Positions 56,873 to 64,000 of a stretch of DNA of 64,000 nt are shown piece after piece. A model generated the notes under the pieces. The model worked only from the letters and a program-made list of their open reading frames with translations, was not told the DNA's origin and did not search any database. This DNA comes from Burkholderia cenocepacia (GTDB lineage Bacteria > Pseudomonadota > Gammaproteobacteria > Burkholderiales > Burkholderiaceae). How positions within the stretch are numbered: position 1 is the first letter of the stretch; each line of letters begins with the position of its first letter. The stretch covers positions 1 to 64,000 of the forward strand of contig NZ_UAQZ01000012.1 in assembly GCF_900446215.1 (NCBI RefSeq), read 5' to 3'. The translations under genes were made by a program, and so were the position numbers.

Positions 56873-59524
56873 ATGGCAACCCAGATCATCATCACCGACG
56901 CCGGCCGCGCGGCGCTCGTCGCCGCCGGCAACGGCGGCACGAACGCCCACCAGGTCGTGGAAATCGGCCTGGCGAACGCCCCGTTCGTCGCCGACAAGGG
57001 GCTCACCAAGCTGCCGAACGAGCTGAAGCGGATCAAGTCCTTCGGCGGCGCCAACGTCGCGCCGGACACGATCCACACGACGCTGAAGGACGACTCGACA
57101 GACCAGTATTCGCTGTACGGATTCGGCCTCTATCTCGACAACGGCGTGCTGCTGGCCGCGTACGGCCAGGCGACGCCGATCATGGAGAAATCGCCGGCCG
57201 CGTTGCTGCTGCTGTCGTCCGACATGCAGTTCGCGACGATCGACGCGACGCAACTCGTGTTCGGCGACGCGTCGTTCCTGAATCCGCCGGCGACCACCGA
57301 GCGGCAGGGTGTGGTCGAGCTGGCGACGCAGGGGGAAGTCGACGCGGGCAGCGATGACACGCGCGCCATCACGCCGAAGACGGCCGCGTCGCGATACGCG
57401 GCGTTGACCGGCGCGAAGTTCACGGGGCCGGTCGTCACCGAATTCGATGCGGGCCCGGACACCGCACACGTGTCGATTCGCCCTCCGTCGGGCAAGAACG
57501 GCCGCGAAGGTCGCGTGCGTCTGCACGGCACGTTCGGCGGCGGTAACCCGGATACGGGATCGCGCCTGGTCGCAACGATCCGCTCCGGTTTCGACAACGG
57601 CGCCTGGGGCCGTGAATACGTCGATCTGTGGCTGAATCGCACGGCCAACGACGTCCAGTCCGATTCGTACCAGGCGCGCGCGCTGCGCATCGGCTACGGC
57701 GGCCGCGTGCTGGTGGGCGACGTCAAGAACGACGACGGGAATTCGCGGTTGCGGGTCGGCGGCGACACCGTTGCCGAAGGTACGAGTTATTCGAGGGCTG
57801 CATCGATCGACGGGGGCGCCGGGAATTTCTCGACGCTGTTCTTTACCGATGGCGGCAAGATCCGCTGGTCGATGTTCAAACGTGACGGCGCGGCGTCCGG
57901 GGGCAACGGCGGGAACGATTTCGGCGTGAATGCGTTCGCGGACGACGGTGTCACGCAGTTCCCCGCGTTTCGTGTCAGCCGCGGCACGCAAGCGTTCTCG
58001 ATCGCGAAACGCCTGCTCGTCGGTGATATCGGTGATGACGGCCGCAATGCGATTCAGGCGGCGGGAAATGCGACGTTCAATGGCGGGTTGACCTCGCGGG
58101 CGATGGACGTCAACGGTGCCCATTTCCGCGCGATCTTCGGCGGCTACGGCGCCTTCCTGCGCAACGACGGCACGAACGTGTATCTGCTGTCGACGAACAA
58201 GGGTGATCCGGAAGGCCAGTGGAACGATTTCCGCCCGGTTACCTGGAATCTCGAGACCGGTCGAGTCACGATCGATGACAGGGGATCAGGTACGGCGATC
58301 GGCGGAAACACCACGGTCCGCGGCGAACTTTCGGTGGGTACCGGTCAAGCTCAAGGCTCGATCCGTGTCGGCCCGGTCGACGGCTTCCTCTATTCGAACG
58401 GTGACGGCTATGGCTGGTGGACGCCGACGAAGGGCGCATTCCAGTATTACATCGCCGATCGCACGTTCCGCATCGACGGCAATCCCGTGTGGCACTCCGG
58501 CAACCTGTCGCCGCTCGATCGCACGAAGGGCGGCACGATGTCGGGCGATCTCTGGTTCGACCCGGGCAAGCGGATCTACCTGTCGGAAGGCAGCGCGCAG
58601 GCGCCGTCCCTGACGTTCACCAACGACGGCGCGCCGGACACGGGCCTCTACCACACCGGCGACGGCATGTTCGGCGTCACGTGCAACAGCGTCTCGCAGG
58701 TCTCGTTCACGCCGGGCGGCACCACGTTCCAGACGCCCGTTCAGGGCCAGACGCCCCCGGCGGGCGATCGCTCGACGCGGCTCGCGACGACGGAATGGGT
58801 GGTCGCCGCGATTGCGTCGGCCGCGATCGGCACGGTCGTTTTCGAGCCACGCACGACCGCTCGCGCCGGCTTCCTGAAGCTCAACGGCGCGCTGCTGAAG
58901 CGCGCCGACTATCCCGCACTCTGGGCCTATGCACAGGCCAGCGGCGCGCTCTCCACCGAAACGGACTGGGCCGCCGGATGGTCCGGCACGTTCTCGACCG
59001 GCGATGGCACGACGACCTTTCGCATCCCCGAATTGCGCGGCGAGTTCGTGCGCTGCTGGGATGACACCCGCGGGGTGGACCCGAATCGCGGTCTCGGCGC
59101 ATCGCAGAACTTCGCCAATGCGTGGCACGCGCACGGCGCCTCCGCGGCGGCGAGCGGGGACCACGTGCATTCGGCCTGGACCGACGTGCAAGGGTGGCAC
59201 GGTCACCACGGCTGGACCGCCAGCGTGGGCGATCACCAGCACGTCGCGCCATACAGCGAATCGGGCATCGCGCCCTTTGGCACCCATTCGACGAATCAAG
59301 TCGGCTCGCACGGCGGCGTCGACAACGACAACCCGTGGGCATTCACGTCCGGAGCCGGCGGGCACAACCACGAATTCAACACGGAAGGCGCCGGCAATCA
59401 CGGCCACAACGTCGGCATCGGCGCCGCCGGCAATCACAGCCACGCGATCACCGTCAACGGCGACGGCGCCAACGAATCGCGGCCGCGCAACGTCGCCTTG
59501 CTCGCCATGATCCGCGCCTACTAA
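56873..59524 (+). CDS. H: Tail fibre protein H with collar domain
   Basis: 883 residues. Residues 1-170 are the conserved P2-type phage_tail_fibre_N domain that docks on the baseplate. The middle (180-600) is modular, Gly/Asn/Asp-rich, with two related segments, one starting RVLVGD near residue 280 and one starting RLLVGD near 380, suggesting internal duplication. A Tail Collar domain follows (FLKLNGALLKRADYPALWAY). The end is His-rich with repeated HxH motifs (DHVHS, DHQHV, GHNHE, NHGHN, NHSHA), as in metal-binding receptor tips. It decides which surface the particle binds. Codon use in the middle is less GC-biased, suggesting exchange. Confidence 0.92.
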   Translation: MATQIIITDAGRAALVAAGNGGTNAHQVVEIGLANAPFVADKGLTKLPNELKRIKSFGGANVAPDTIHTTLKDDSTDQYSLYGFGLYLDNGVLLAAYGQATPIMEKSPAALLLLSSDMQFATIDATQLVFGDASFLNPPATTERQGVVELATQGEVDAGSDDTRAITPKTAASRYAALTGAKFTGPVVTEFDAGPDTAHVSIRPPSGKNGREGRVRLHGTFGGGNPDTGSRLVATIRSGFDNGAWGREYVDLWLNRTANDVQSDSYQARALRIGYGGRVLVGDVKNDDGNSRLRVGGDTVAEGTSYSRAASIDGGAGNFSTLFFTDGGKIRWSMFKRDGAASGGNGGNDFGVNAFADDGVTQFPAFRVSRGTQAFSIAKRLLVGDIGDDGRNAIQAAGNATFNGGLTSRAMDVNGAHFRAIFGGYGAFLRNDGTNVYLLSTNKGDPEGQWNDFRPVTWNLETGRVTIDDRGSGTAIGGNTTVRGELSVGTGQAQGSIRVGPVDGFLYSNGDGYGWWTPTKGAFQYYIADRTFRIDGNPVWHSGNLSPLDRTKGGTMSGDLWFDPGKRIYLSEGSAQAPSLTFTNDGAPDTGLYHTGDGMFGVTCNSVSQVSFTPGGTTFQTPVQGQTPPAGDRSTRLATTEWVVAAIASAAIGTVVFEPRTTARAGFLKLNGALLKRADYPALWAYAQASGALSTETDWAAGWSGTFSTGDGTTTFRIPELRGEFVRCWDDTRGVDPNRGLGASQNFANAWHAHGASAAASGDHVHSAWTDVQGWHGHHGWTASVGDHQHVAPYSESGIAPFGTHSTNQVGSHGGVDNDNPWAFTSGAGGHNHEFNTEGAGNHGHNVGIGAAGNHSHAITVNGDGANESRPRNVALLAMIRAY

Positions 59525-59539
59525 CCAGGACCCCGAACC

Positions 59540-60274
59540 ATGCTGATCCACCACTACAGCCCGTCGACCGGCGAATACCTGAGCAGCAGCCAGCCCGACG
59601 CCGATCCGCGCAACCCCGAACGCTGGCTCATCCCGGCCTCGGCCACGCTCGACGCGCCGCCGGCGCGCACGCCGACGACCTGGCCGTTCTACCGCAACGA
59701 TGTCTGGACGCTGCTGCCGGACTTCCGCGGCCGGATCTGCTATCGCACCGATACCGGCGAGCCCGTCGAGATCGCGACCGCCGGCAAGACGCCCGACGAG
59801 CTCGGGCTGACGACCGAACCGCGGCCGTCGCCACGCCATGCATGGCTCGACGGTGCATGGACGGTTCCGCCCGAGCTGCTCGAGCGCGAGAAACGCGACG
59901 CCGCGATGGCCGAGTTCGAACAGCGCCTGGAAACCGCGCGCAAGGCGAACGCCGGCAAGGCCGATGCGTACGCCGCGGGCTTGCTCGACGACGAGGGCGT
60001 CTACTACTTCAAGGCCTGGTCGGCCTACCAGATGGCGCTCGTCAGGGTCATCCAGGCGGACACGTTCCCGGATGCGATCGCGTGGCCCGCCACGCCGGCG
60101 CCCTACGTGCCGCCGCCGCCGACACCCGTGCCGCCTGCGCCGTCCGAGCCGTCCGAGCCGTCCGAGCCGTCCGAGCCAATCGAGCCAATCGAGCCGCCCG
60201 CTCCGACCGAGCCATCGTCGCCGCCGGCCGACCCGGCCACACCTGCAGTTCCGGTCGCGGATAGCGCGGCCTGA
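59540..60274 (+). CDS. G: Tail fibre assembly protein G with Pro/Glu-rich tail
   Basis: 244 residues. The first 185 resemble P2/Mu fibre chaperones (IHHYSPSTGEYL at the start, DEGVYYFKAWSAYQMALVRVIQ at the end of the domain). The remaining 55 are Pro-rich with tandem SEP and IEP tripeptides encoded by 9-bp repeats, absent from P2 gpG. It should be specific for the fibre H upstream. Confidence 0.85.
   Translation: MLIHHYSPSTGEYLSSSQPDADPRNPERWLIPASATLDAPPARTPTTWPFYRNDVWTLLPDFRGRICYRTDTGEPVEIATAGKTPDELGLTTEPRPSPRHAWLDGAWTVPPELLEREKRDAAMAEFEQRLETARKANAGKADAYAAGLLDDEGVYYFKAWSAYQMALVRVIQADTFPDAIAWPATPAPYVPPPPTPVPPAPSEPSEPSEPSEPIEPIEPPAPTEPSSPPADPATPAVPVADSAA
60140..60200 (+). repeat. 9-bp tandem repeats inside the fibre-assembly gene
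   Basis: Four consecutive copies of CGTCCGAGC-type units and then two of the related CAATCGAGC unit. Each unit keeps the frame and codes for a tripeptide (SEP or IEP), so copy number can change without breaking the gene. Confidence 0.8.
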
Positions 60275-60328
60275 TCCGCCCGGGAATCCTCCCGTTTCTC
60301 TCACTTGACCACATAGGAGTCGCACACC

Positions 60329-61501
60329 ATGCCGCAGGATTATCACCACGGCGTACGCGTCATCGAAATCAACGAAGGCAGCCGTCCGATCCGCACGGTG
60401 TCGACGGCCGTCGTCGGCATCGTCTGCACGGCATCCGACGCCGACGCCACCGCCTTCCCGCTCGACACGCCGGTCCTTCTGACCAACGTCGTTGCCGCGC
60501 TCGGAAAGGCCGGCACCAAGGGCACGCTGCGCCGCACGCTGGACGCGATCGGCCGGCAAACCAAGCCCGTCACGATCGTCGTGCGCGTCGCCGAAGGCAA
60601 GGACGCCGGCGAAACGGCGACCAACGTGATCGGCAGCGTCACCGCCGACGGCAAGTACACCGGCATGAAGGCGCTGCTCGGCGCGCAGGCACGCTTCGGC
60701 GTGAAGCCGCGCATCCTCGCGACGCCGGGCCTCGACACGCAACCGGTCGCCGCCGCGCTCGCATCGATCGCGCAATCGCTGCGCGCGTTCGCGTACGTGT
60801 CGGCCAACGGCTGCAAGACGAAGGAAGAAGCCGTCGCCTATCGCAAGCAGTTCAGCCAGCGCGAGCTGATGGTGGTCTGGCCGGACTTCCTCGCGTGGGA
60901 CGACACGACCAACACGACCGTCGTCGTGCCGGCCACCGCGTATGCCGCCGGCCTGCGCGCGAAGATCGACAACGACACGGGCTGGCACAAGACGCTGTCG
61001 AACGTCGGCGTGAACGGCGTCACCGGCATCAGCGCCGACGTGTCGTGGGACCTGCAGGATCCGGCGACGGACGCGGGCTTCCTGAACGAACAGGACGTGA
61101 CCACGCTCGTGAACCGCAACGGTTTCCGCTTCTGGGGTTCGCGCACGTGCTCGGACGATCCGCTGTTCGCGTTCGAGAACTACACGCGCACCGCGCAGGT
61201 CATCGCCGATTCGATCGCCGAAGCGCAGATGGCCATCATCGACGGCCCGCTCAACCCGTCGCTGCCGCGCGACATCATCGAGACGATCAACGCCAAGTTC
61301 CGCGAGTGGATCTCGCAGGGCTACCTGATCGGCGGCTCGGCCTGGTACGACCCGGAGCCGAACACGACCGACGTGCTGAAGTCCGGCAAGGCGTATCTCG
61401 ACTACGAATACACACCGGTTCCGCCGCTCGAAAACCTGATGCTGCGCCAGCGCATCACCGACCGTTATCTCGCCGATTTCGCCGCGCGCGTGAGCGCGTA
61501 A
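60329..61501 (+). CDS. FI: Tail sheath protein FI
   Basis: 390 residues, the P2 FI length. Contractile sheath subunit: DYHHGVRVIEINEGSRPIRTVSTAVVGIV at the N-terminus and the C-terminal sheath domain (RFWGSRTCSDDPLFAFENYTRTAQVI). AGGAG ribosome site upstream. Its presence with FII makes the particle contractile (R-type). Confidence 0.96.
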   Translation: MPQDYHHGVRVIEINEGSRPIRTVSTAVVGIVCTASDADATAFPLDTPVLLTNVVAALGKAGTKGTLRRTLDAIGRQTKPVTIVVRVAEGKDAGETATNVIGSVTADGKYTGMKALLGAQARFGVKPRILATPGLDTQPVAAALASIAQSLRAFAYVSANGCKTKEEAVAYRKQFSQRELMVVWPDFLAWDDTTNTTVVVPATAYAAGLRAKIDNDTGWHKTLSNVGVNGVTGISADVSWDLQDPATDAGFLNEQDVTTLVNRNGFRFWGSRTCSDDPLFAFENYTRTAQVIADSIAEAQMAIIDGPLNPSLPRDIIETINAKFREWISQGYLIGGSAWYDPEPNTTDVLKSGKAYLDYEYTPVPPLENLMLRQRITDRYLADFAARVSA

Positions 61502-61529
61502 CGACCGGCCTCACCAGGAGTCAAACACG

Positions 61530-62039
61530 ATGGGTATGCCTCGCAAACTCAAGGGATTCAACCTGTTCCAGAACGGCGAGAACTTCGTCGGCCAGGTCGT
61601 CGAAGTCACGCTGCCGAAGCTCACGCGCAAGATGGAGGACTACCAGGGCGGCGGCATGAGCGGCCCGATCAAGGTCGACTTCGGGCAGGAGGGGATCCAG
61701 CTCGAATGGACCTGCGGCGGCTTCATGCGCTCCGTGCTCGGCCAGTACGCGATCACGAAGCACGACGGCGTGCTGCTGCGCTTCGCCGGCGGCTATCAAG
61801 CCGAGGATTCGACCAACGTCGACGCGATCGAGATCGTCATCCGCGGCCGTCACAGCGAAATCGACCCGGGCACCGCGAAGTCGAAGGAAGACACCGCGTT
61901 CAAGGTCACGACGGTGGCCAGCTACTACAAGCTGTCCGTGAACGGCCAGGACGTGATCGAAATCGACTTCGTCAACATGATCGAGAAGGTCAACGGCAAC
62001 GACCTGTTCGCGGCGCTGCGCAACGCGATCGGCCTGTAA
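61530..62039 (+). CDS. FII: Tail tube protein FII
   Basis: 169 residues of the P2 FII family (PRKLKGFNLFQNGENFVGQVVEVTLPKL; KDALRN-like end LFAALRNAIGL). It forms the inner tube driven through the target envelope. AGGAG lies nine bases before ATG 61530. A hairpin of 8-bp arms (62048-62055 with 62061-62068) follows, a likely transcript-end or stability element. Confidence 0.95.
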   Translation: MGMPRKLKGFNLFQNGENFVGQVVEVTLPKLTRKMEDYQGGGMSGPIKVDFGQEGIQLEWTCGGFMRSVLGQYAITKHDGVLLRFAGGYQAEDSTNVDAIEIVIRGRHSEIDPGTAKSKEDTAFKVTTVASYYKLSVNGQDVIEIDFVNMIEKVNGNDLFAALRNAIGL

Positions 62040-62047
62040 CCGGCCAT

Positions 62048-62068
62048 CCGGCCGGTGACGCCGGCCGG
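62048..62068 (+). terminator. Hairpin after the tube gene
   Basis: Perfect 8-bp arms CCGGCCGG around TGACG. The following sequence is C/T-rich, not a clean T run, so it may reduce read-through from the abundant FI-FII message into E-T. Confidence 0.5.
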
Positions 62069-62115
62069 GGCCGCCTTCCCCTTTCCTTCCGACTGATCAC
62101 ACGCACAGGACCACC

Positions 62116-62487
62116 ATGAATCCGATCCAATCCGACGCCGCCGCGCCCGACCTGCAGGCCGATGCGGCCGCCATCGCGACACCCGCGCAGGACGATCCGG
62201 CGACGCATACGCTCGACACGCCGCTCGTGCGCGGCACCCAGACGATCACGTCGATCACGCTGCGCAAGCCCAAGTCGGGCGAGTTGCGCGGCGTATCGCT
62301 GTCCGACCTCGTCAGCCTCGACGTGGTCGCGCTGTCGAAAGTGCTGCCGCGCATCAGCTCGCCGATGCTGACCGAAGCCGACGTCGCCAGCATCGATCCA
62401 GCCGACCTCGTACAACTGGGGGGCATCTTCGCCGGTTTTTTGATGCCGAAGGCCGTGAAATCCCGACTGGCCTCCCAGACCGCGTAG
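62116..62487 (+). CDS. E: Tail assembly protein E
   Basis: 123 residues of the gpE/gp41 family (TITSITLRKPKSGELRGVSLSDLVSLDVVALSKVLPRI). With E' it forms the tail-length chaperone pair. Near its end is the slippery heptamer at 62436-62442, allowing a -1 shift into E', as in P2. Confidence 0.9.
   Translation: MNPIQSDAAAPDLQADAAAIATPAQDDPATHTLDTPLVRGTQTITSITLRKPKSGELRGVSLSDLVSLDVVALSKVLPRISSPMLTEADVASIDPADLVQLGGIFAGFLMPKAVKSRLASQTA
62436..62442 (+). promoter_or_regulatory. Programmed -1 frameshift site E to E'
   Basis: The heptamer T TTT TTG is in the correct phase of E (codons GGT TTT TTG). After a -1 slip the frame from 62442 is open through the E' start and ends at 62609, giving a fused product of about 164 residues. 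P2 uses the same heptamer for E+E'. Confidence 0.85.
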
Positions 62488-62495
62488 AAGACCCG

Positions 62496-62609
62496 ATGGC
62501 GGACATCGCGACGGTGTTCGGCTGGACACCGCCCGTGATGGACGCCTTCAGCCTGGCCGAGCTGATGGACTGGCGCGAACGCGCGCGAGTACGTGCCGGC
62601 GCCCAATGA
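62496..62609 (+). CDS. E': Tail assembly protein E' (GpE family)
   Basis: A 37-residue frame starting ADIATVFGWTPPVMDAFSLA and ending RARVRAGAQ, matching the small GpE family. The same frame is reached by -1 shift from E, so the functional form is probably the C-terminus of E+E'. It may also start at ATG 62496. It lies 15 bp before the tape measure. Confidence 0.85.
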   Translation: MADIATVFGWTPPVMDAFSLAELMDWRERARVRAGAQ

Positions 62610-62624
62610 GCGAAACGATCGACG

Positions 62625-64000
62625 ATGGACAACACCCTGAAACTGCGCGTCATGGTCGACATGATCGACAACATGACGAAGCCCCTGCAAATGATGCTGA
62701 CCGGCAACAAGGGGCTGGCCGACTCGCTGCGCGCGACCCGCCGCGAGCTGGATGACATGGCGAAGACGCAGAAGCGCATCGGCGAGTTTCGCGACTTGCG
62801 CAGCGGTGTGGCGAAAACCGCGACCGAACTCAAATCAGCGAAGCTGCGTGCCGGGGAGCTGCGCGTGGCGCTGCGTGCGTCCGGCCCGCCGTCACGCCAG
62901 ATGGTCGAGGACCTCGCCAAGCTCGAACGCACGGCCACGGATTTGACGGCCGCGCAAGGCCGGCAGGTCGCGCGCATCCGCGAACTGCGCACGCAGCTCG
63001 TCGGCGCGGGCATCGACACGCGCCGCCTCGACCTGCACGAATTCGCGCTGGCCACGAACAGCGCGCGACGCCAGGCGAAGATGACGGCCGACGTGCGCGC
63101 GTTCGACGACGCGCGCCGCAAGCGCGCCGAGGCCCGGCGCGCGAAGATCGACGCACTGGGCGGCGTCGGCAGGCAATGGGCGGAGCGCGGCAAGACGATC
63201 GCGGGCGCCGGCAAGAGCATGTTCGGCATGCTGTCCGAGCCGCTCGACGTCGCGAAGCAGGCCGAAAGCGAAACGCTGCGCCTGCGGGCGCAAGGCGCGT
63301 CGGCCGACGCCGTGACATTCGCGCGCGCGCAGCAGGTCGGCGGCCAGTCGGTCGTCGACAACCTGGCGCTGATGCGCGAATCGCTGGCGGCGCTCGGCGG
63401 CGACGAGCAACGCGCGCGCGTCGTGATGCCGATGCTCGCGAACATGAAATCGGCGAACGAGGCGCTGTTCGGCAAGGACGACGCGAAGGCGAACGTCGAC
63501 AAGTTCATGGCCATGCTGAAGGTGATCGACCTGCGCGGCGGCACGAAGAACGAAGCCGCATTCGGCGCCGAAGCGAACATCGTGCAGAAGATGCAGACGG
63601 CGACCGGCGGCAAGGTCAGCGGCGACGAGTGGAACAGTTTCGCCGAATCGGGGGGCGGCGCGGCCAGGAAGTTGCGCACGGATGCGTTCTACTACCAGAT
63701 GCAGCCGCTCATCGAGAAGCTCGGCGGCAAGGCGGCCGGCGAAGGCCTCGCCGCGCTGTCCGGCAGCCTCTTCGGCGGCAAGGTGACGGCGCCCGCCGCA
63801 CGGCAGTTGACGGCGCTCGGCCTGGTCGATCCGAAGCGGGTCCTGCATGCGAGGAACGGCGCGATCCGCGGGCTCGGGCCGGGTGCGCTGGCGGGCAGCG
63901 ACATGCTGCAGGCCTCGCCGCTCGAATGGCTCGAAAAGGTGCTGCTGCCGAAGCTCGCCGCGAAGGGCATCACCCAGCCCGACAACGTGAAGGCCGCGCT
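62625..64000 (+). CDS. T: Tail tape measure protein T, 3' end outside window
   Basis: The frame is open from ATG 62625 to the window end (458 codons seen). The N-terminus LKLRVMVDMIDNMTKPLQMML is that of P2 gpT-like tape measures. About residues 25-170 are a long Lys/Arg/Ala-rich coiled coil (RRELDDMAKTQKRIGEFRDLR, RARRAKIDALGGVG). Its total length would set tail length. Genes U and D should follow. Confidence 0.9.
   Translation, partial: MDNTLKLRVMVDMIDNMTKPLQMMLTGNKGLADSLRATRRELDDMAKTQKRIGEFRDLRSGVAKTATELKSAKLRAGELRVALRASGPPSRQMVEDLAKLERTATDLTAAQGRQVARIRELRTQLVGAGIDTRRLDLHEFALATNSARRQAKMTADVRAFDDARRKRAEARRAKIDALGGVGRQWAERGKTIAGAGKSMFGMLSEPLDVAKQAESETLRLRAQGASADAVTFARAQQVGGQSVVDNLALMRESLAALGGDEQRARVVMPMLANMKSANEALFGKDDAKANVDKFMAMLKVIDLRGGTKNEAAFGAEANIVQKMQTATGGKVSGDEWNSFAESGGGAARKLRTDAFYYQMQPLIEKLGGKAAGEGLAALSGSLFGGKVTAPAARQLTALGLVDPKRVLHARNGAIRGLGPGALAGSDMLQASPLEWLEKVLLPKLAAKGITQPDNVKAA

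Overview
The window looks like chromosome 1 of a Burkholderia cepacia complex bacterium. The evidence is the high G+C content, the flagellar and chemotaxis gene order (flhDC-motAB-cheA...cheZ followed by flhBAFG-fliA), the fliC-fliD-fliT-flagellin glycosyltransferase block, and the Burkholderia-type DUF2844/DUF3443 pair lying between the che and flh operons. The assignment comes from gene content and order only.

Layout. 1-7,070 holds metabolism: the start of an exported protein, a nitronate monooxygenase, a dienelactone hydrolase, an amidase, and the methyl-cycle genes metF and ahcY. ahcY has an S-adenosylhomocysteine riboswitch in its leader. 7,170-29,280 is a nearly continuous minus-strand flagellar and chemotaxis regulon. 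Read in transcription order it is flhD-flhC, motA-motB, a CheY-like regulator, cheA-cheW-MCP-cheR-cheD-cheB-cheY-cheZ, then a non-flagellar insert (DUF2844, a DUF3443 gene broken by an amber codon, a VOC-fold protein), then flhB-flhA-flhF-flhG-fliA. 29,945-39,233 is mixed: a family 4 glycosyltransferase, an H-NS-like protein, aquaporin Z, a HAD phosphatase, a sugar-kinase-like ATPase, the DNA repair glycosylase Tag, a PepSY membrane protein divergent from a TonB-dependent siderophore receptor with a Fur-like box between them, and ribosomal protein S21. 39,647-48,783 is the filament and glycosylation region: a sigma-28 promoter, fliC, fliD, fliT, an OGT-like flagellin glycosyltransferase, a sugar aminotransferase and a convergent TPR/GT9-like gene.

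From 50,743 to the right edge lies a P2-type contractile tail and lysis cluster. It starts next to a fragment of a tRNA-Arg(CCG) gene and runs X, two holin-like genes, muramidase, nested Rz/Rz1 spanins, R, (S not found), V, W, J, I, H, G, FI, FII, E/E' with a -1 frameshift site, and the tape measure T, which is cut by the window end. No capsid, portal, terminase, integrase or replication gene precedes X. This suggests a headless tail particle (R-type tailocin) or a decayed P2-like prophage rather than an intact phage.

How the genes work together. FlhDC is the expected master regulator of the flagellar genes. FliA (sigma-28) then fires fliC from the promoter seen at 39,647. FliT chaperones FliD, and the adjacent glycosyltransferase and aminotransferase probably decorate flagellin. 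The Che proteins form a complete adaptive pathway (methyltransferase, methylesterase, deamidase, phosphatase) with one receptor carrying a CheR-tethering C-terminus. In the tail cluster, holin, muramidase and spanins would release the particles, and the large fibre H with its chaperone G would set target range.
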